Shown: positions 14,895 to 16,049 of the stretch, piece after piece
Numbering within the stretch: the first letter of the stretch is position 1
Layout of the letters: each line of letters opens with the position of its first letter
Origin: an uncultured Clostridia bacterium
GTDB taxonomy: Bacteria > Bacillota > Clostridia > Oscillospirales > CAG-382
Assembly: GCA_905235695.1 (NCBI GenBank)
Contig: CAJOMW010000010.1
Location: 1-16,049, forward strand
Direction: 5' to 3'
DNA: 16,049 nucleotides
Position numbers and translations under genes: made by a program
Notes under the pieces: generated by a model
What the model saw: the letters and a program-made list of their open reading frames with translations, nothing else
Databases searched by the model: none
Told to the model about the DNA's origin: nothing

Positions 14895-16049
14895 TTATTT
14901 GTTGACGTTTACGGTAACAACTGCGCTGACGGTATCGCCGGTGTCGCCGGAAGTGAGCACCACGGTTATCTCGGTGCTTTCGCCTTTGGTCACGGATATG
15001 TTGCCGGAGGCAGCTCCGGGCTTTACAGCTGCTCCGCCGTTATATGAGAACGCAGAGTTGGATACGGAAGACGTTCCGGTAAGCCTTACCCATTCGGCGC
15101 TCTCTATCGTGACAGACGCCTTGCCGTCGGATATGGGAGCATTGTACTCGTCGCCGTTTGAGTCAACGAGCGTCAGCTTTTCTATCTTCAGCTCTTCAAC
15201 TCTCGCCTTGTCGGTGGTCTTTCTCGCAGAATCGGTTGAAGTGCCGCCGTTTGCGTCGGTGAATCCGACGGTTATTTCGTATTCGGTTTCAGCCGAAAGA
15301 TCCGTTATATCAAAGTCTCTCTCCGAGCCTGCTTTGATGCTCAGTCCGCTGACACGCGACGCGGAAGCGCCGGTCTTTCTGTTTCTGTATGTTATATCTA
15401 TGAATCCGTCCGCCTTTGCCGAGATGGTTACGGTCATAGACGTATCGGTGACATCCTTTATCGAGAAGCCAAACGGCTCTATCGTCTTCAGGGTAGCAGT
15501 CTTTGCGGCGGAATCTACTCCTGCTCCGTCCGTAACGTATACCGATGCAGTGTAGGAGTGGTTGCTCATGAGTCCGTCAACGGTTATGTCCTTCGCCTCT
15601 CCGCCCTTTACGGAAACGCCGGGCGCCGTATGGGTATCGCCCTTTGAGTCGGAAACGGTGACGTATGCAGTCGCATCGACATTTGAGGTGACGGTGAGCG
15701 TTGCATACGATGCGCCCGATTCCGCAACGGTAAATCCGGTTACGACGGGCTTGCCGTCTCCGGTCGTGAAGGATGCGGACTTAAAAGTTACATTTGTGCC
15801 GTCGGAATATTCAAGGACATTTGAGTTTAATTTGAAGTAATAGGCAGTCTTGGTATCGAGGGGCTTTTCGGGGGTAAGGGTTATCGTCTTAAAGTCGCCG
15901 CTTACAGTGACGGTGCAATCGACCTTGGTTCCGCTCGACGAGCCCTTTCTGAGCTCTACGGCGTTGTTCGCAAGATATGCCGCCGAGACCTCCGAGCCGC
16001 CTATGCGGTATACGGCGCTCTCAAATTCTATCGTTACGGGAGTAGTGAC
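14895..16049 (-). CDS. Surface-type protein with Ig/fibronectin-like domains, C-terminal part
   Basis: The minus-strand frame stays open from the stop at 14895 to the window edge, giving at least 384 residues, so the 5' end is outside. The internal Met at 15569 is not a likely start because the homologous-looking domain continues upstream of it. The visible part begins with an SbsA-like Ig (Big_5) segment, with ITLTPEKPLDTKTAYYFKL near 52-70. Two fibronectin-III-like domains follow at about 97-189 and 190-280 (SYTASVYVTDG and EYEITVGFTDANGG are typical strand motifs). The last part is a Ser/Thr/Val-rich beta domain (283-384) ending in VTVNVNK. It has no LPXTG, SLH or membrane anchor at the C-terminus, so any anchor must be N-terminal. 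The exact function is unknown. Confidence 0.85.
   Translation of the reverse strand, partial: VTTPVTIEFESAVYRIGGSEVSAAYLANNAVELRKGSSSGTKVDCTVTVSGDFKTITLTPEKPLDTKTAYYFKLNSNVLEYSDGTNVTFKSASFTTGDGKPVVTGFTVAESGASYATLTVTSNVDATAYVTVSDSKGDTHTAPGVSVKGGEAKDITVDGLMSNHSYTASVYVTDGAGVDSAAKTATLKTIEPFGFSIKDVTDTSMTVTISAKADGFIDITYRNRKTGASASRVSGLSIKAGSERDFDITDLSAETEYEITVGFTDANGGTSTDSARKTTDKARVEELKIEKLTLVDSNGDEYNAPISDGKASVTIESAEWVRLTGTSSVSNSAFSYNGGAAVKPGAASGNISVTKGESTEITVVLTSGDTGDTVSAVVTVNVNK

Overview
The window looks like a chromosomal segment of a Gram-positive, probably clostridial (Bacillota/Clostridia) anaerobe. The reasons are a very large surface protein with S-layer homology (SLH) and Listeria/Bacteroides-type repeats, an EcfT-TruA gene pair as is usual in Firmicutes, strong AGGAG-type ribosome binding sites, sigma-A consensus promoters and CCA-encoding tRNA genes. 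No phage, transposase, CRISPR or plasmid gene is visible.

Layout. 1-297 is a non-coding 3' region with a structured dispersed repeat and a terminator. 298-6705 (-) is a 2135-residue secreted mosaic protein ending in three SLH domains and a tail, driven by a perfect-consensus promoter at 6800-6828. 6988-8874 (-) is htpG. A second perfect-consensus promoter (8976-9004) drives a two-gene + strand operon: a small DUF4870/Tic20-like membrane protein and a serine beta-lactamase-fold hydrolase. 10504-10725 is non-coding but filled with four spaced hairpins, three of them led by TGCACAAA. Three minus-strand tRNA genes follow (in transcription order Gly-TCC, Arg-TCT, His-GTG), with a promoter at 11124-11150. 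11231-14485 is a minus-strand operon transcribed ecfT, truA, dnaX. 14486-14894 is non-coding and holds the ecfT promoter, a bidirectional terminator-like structure, a second copy of the dispersed repeat and a strong terminator. 14895-16049 (-) is the C-terminal part of a second surface-type protein made of Ig/fibronectin-like domains, whose 5' end lies outside the window.

How it fits together. The housekeeping core (tRNAs, tRNA pseudouridylation, replication clamp loader, chaperone, ECF transporter subunit) is flanked on both sides by large extracellular proteins. A related ~100-bp structured repeat lies directly 3' of each of them. Most of the window is ordinary. The parts that known features do not explain are the hairpin array at 10504-10725, the repeat pair, the repeated beta-sandwich module inside the SLH protein, and an ecfT with no adjacent ATPase genes.
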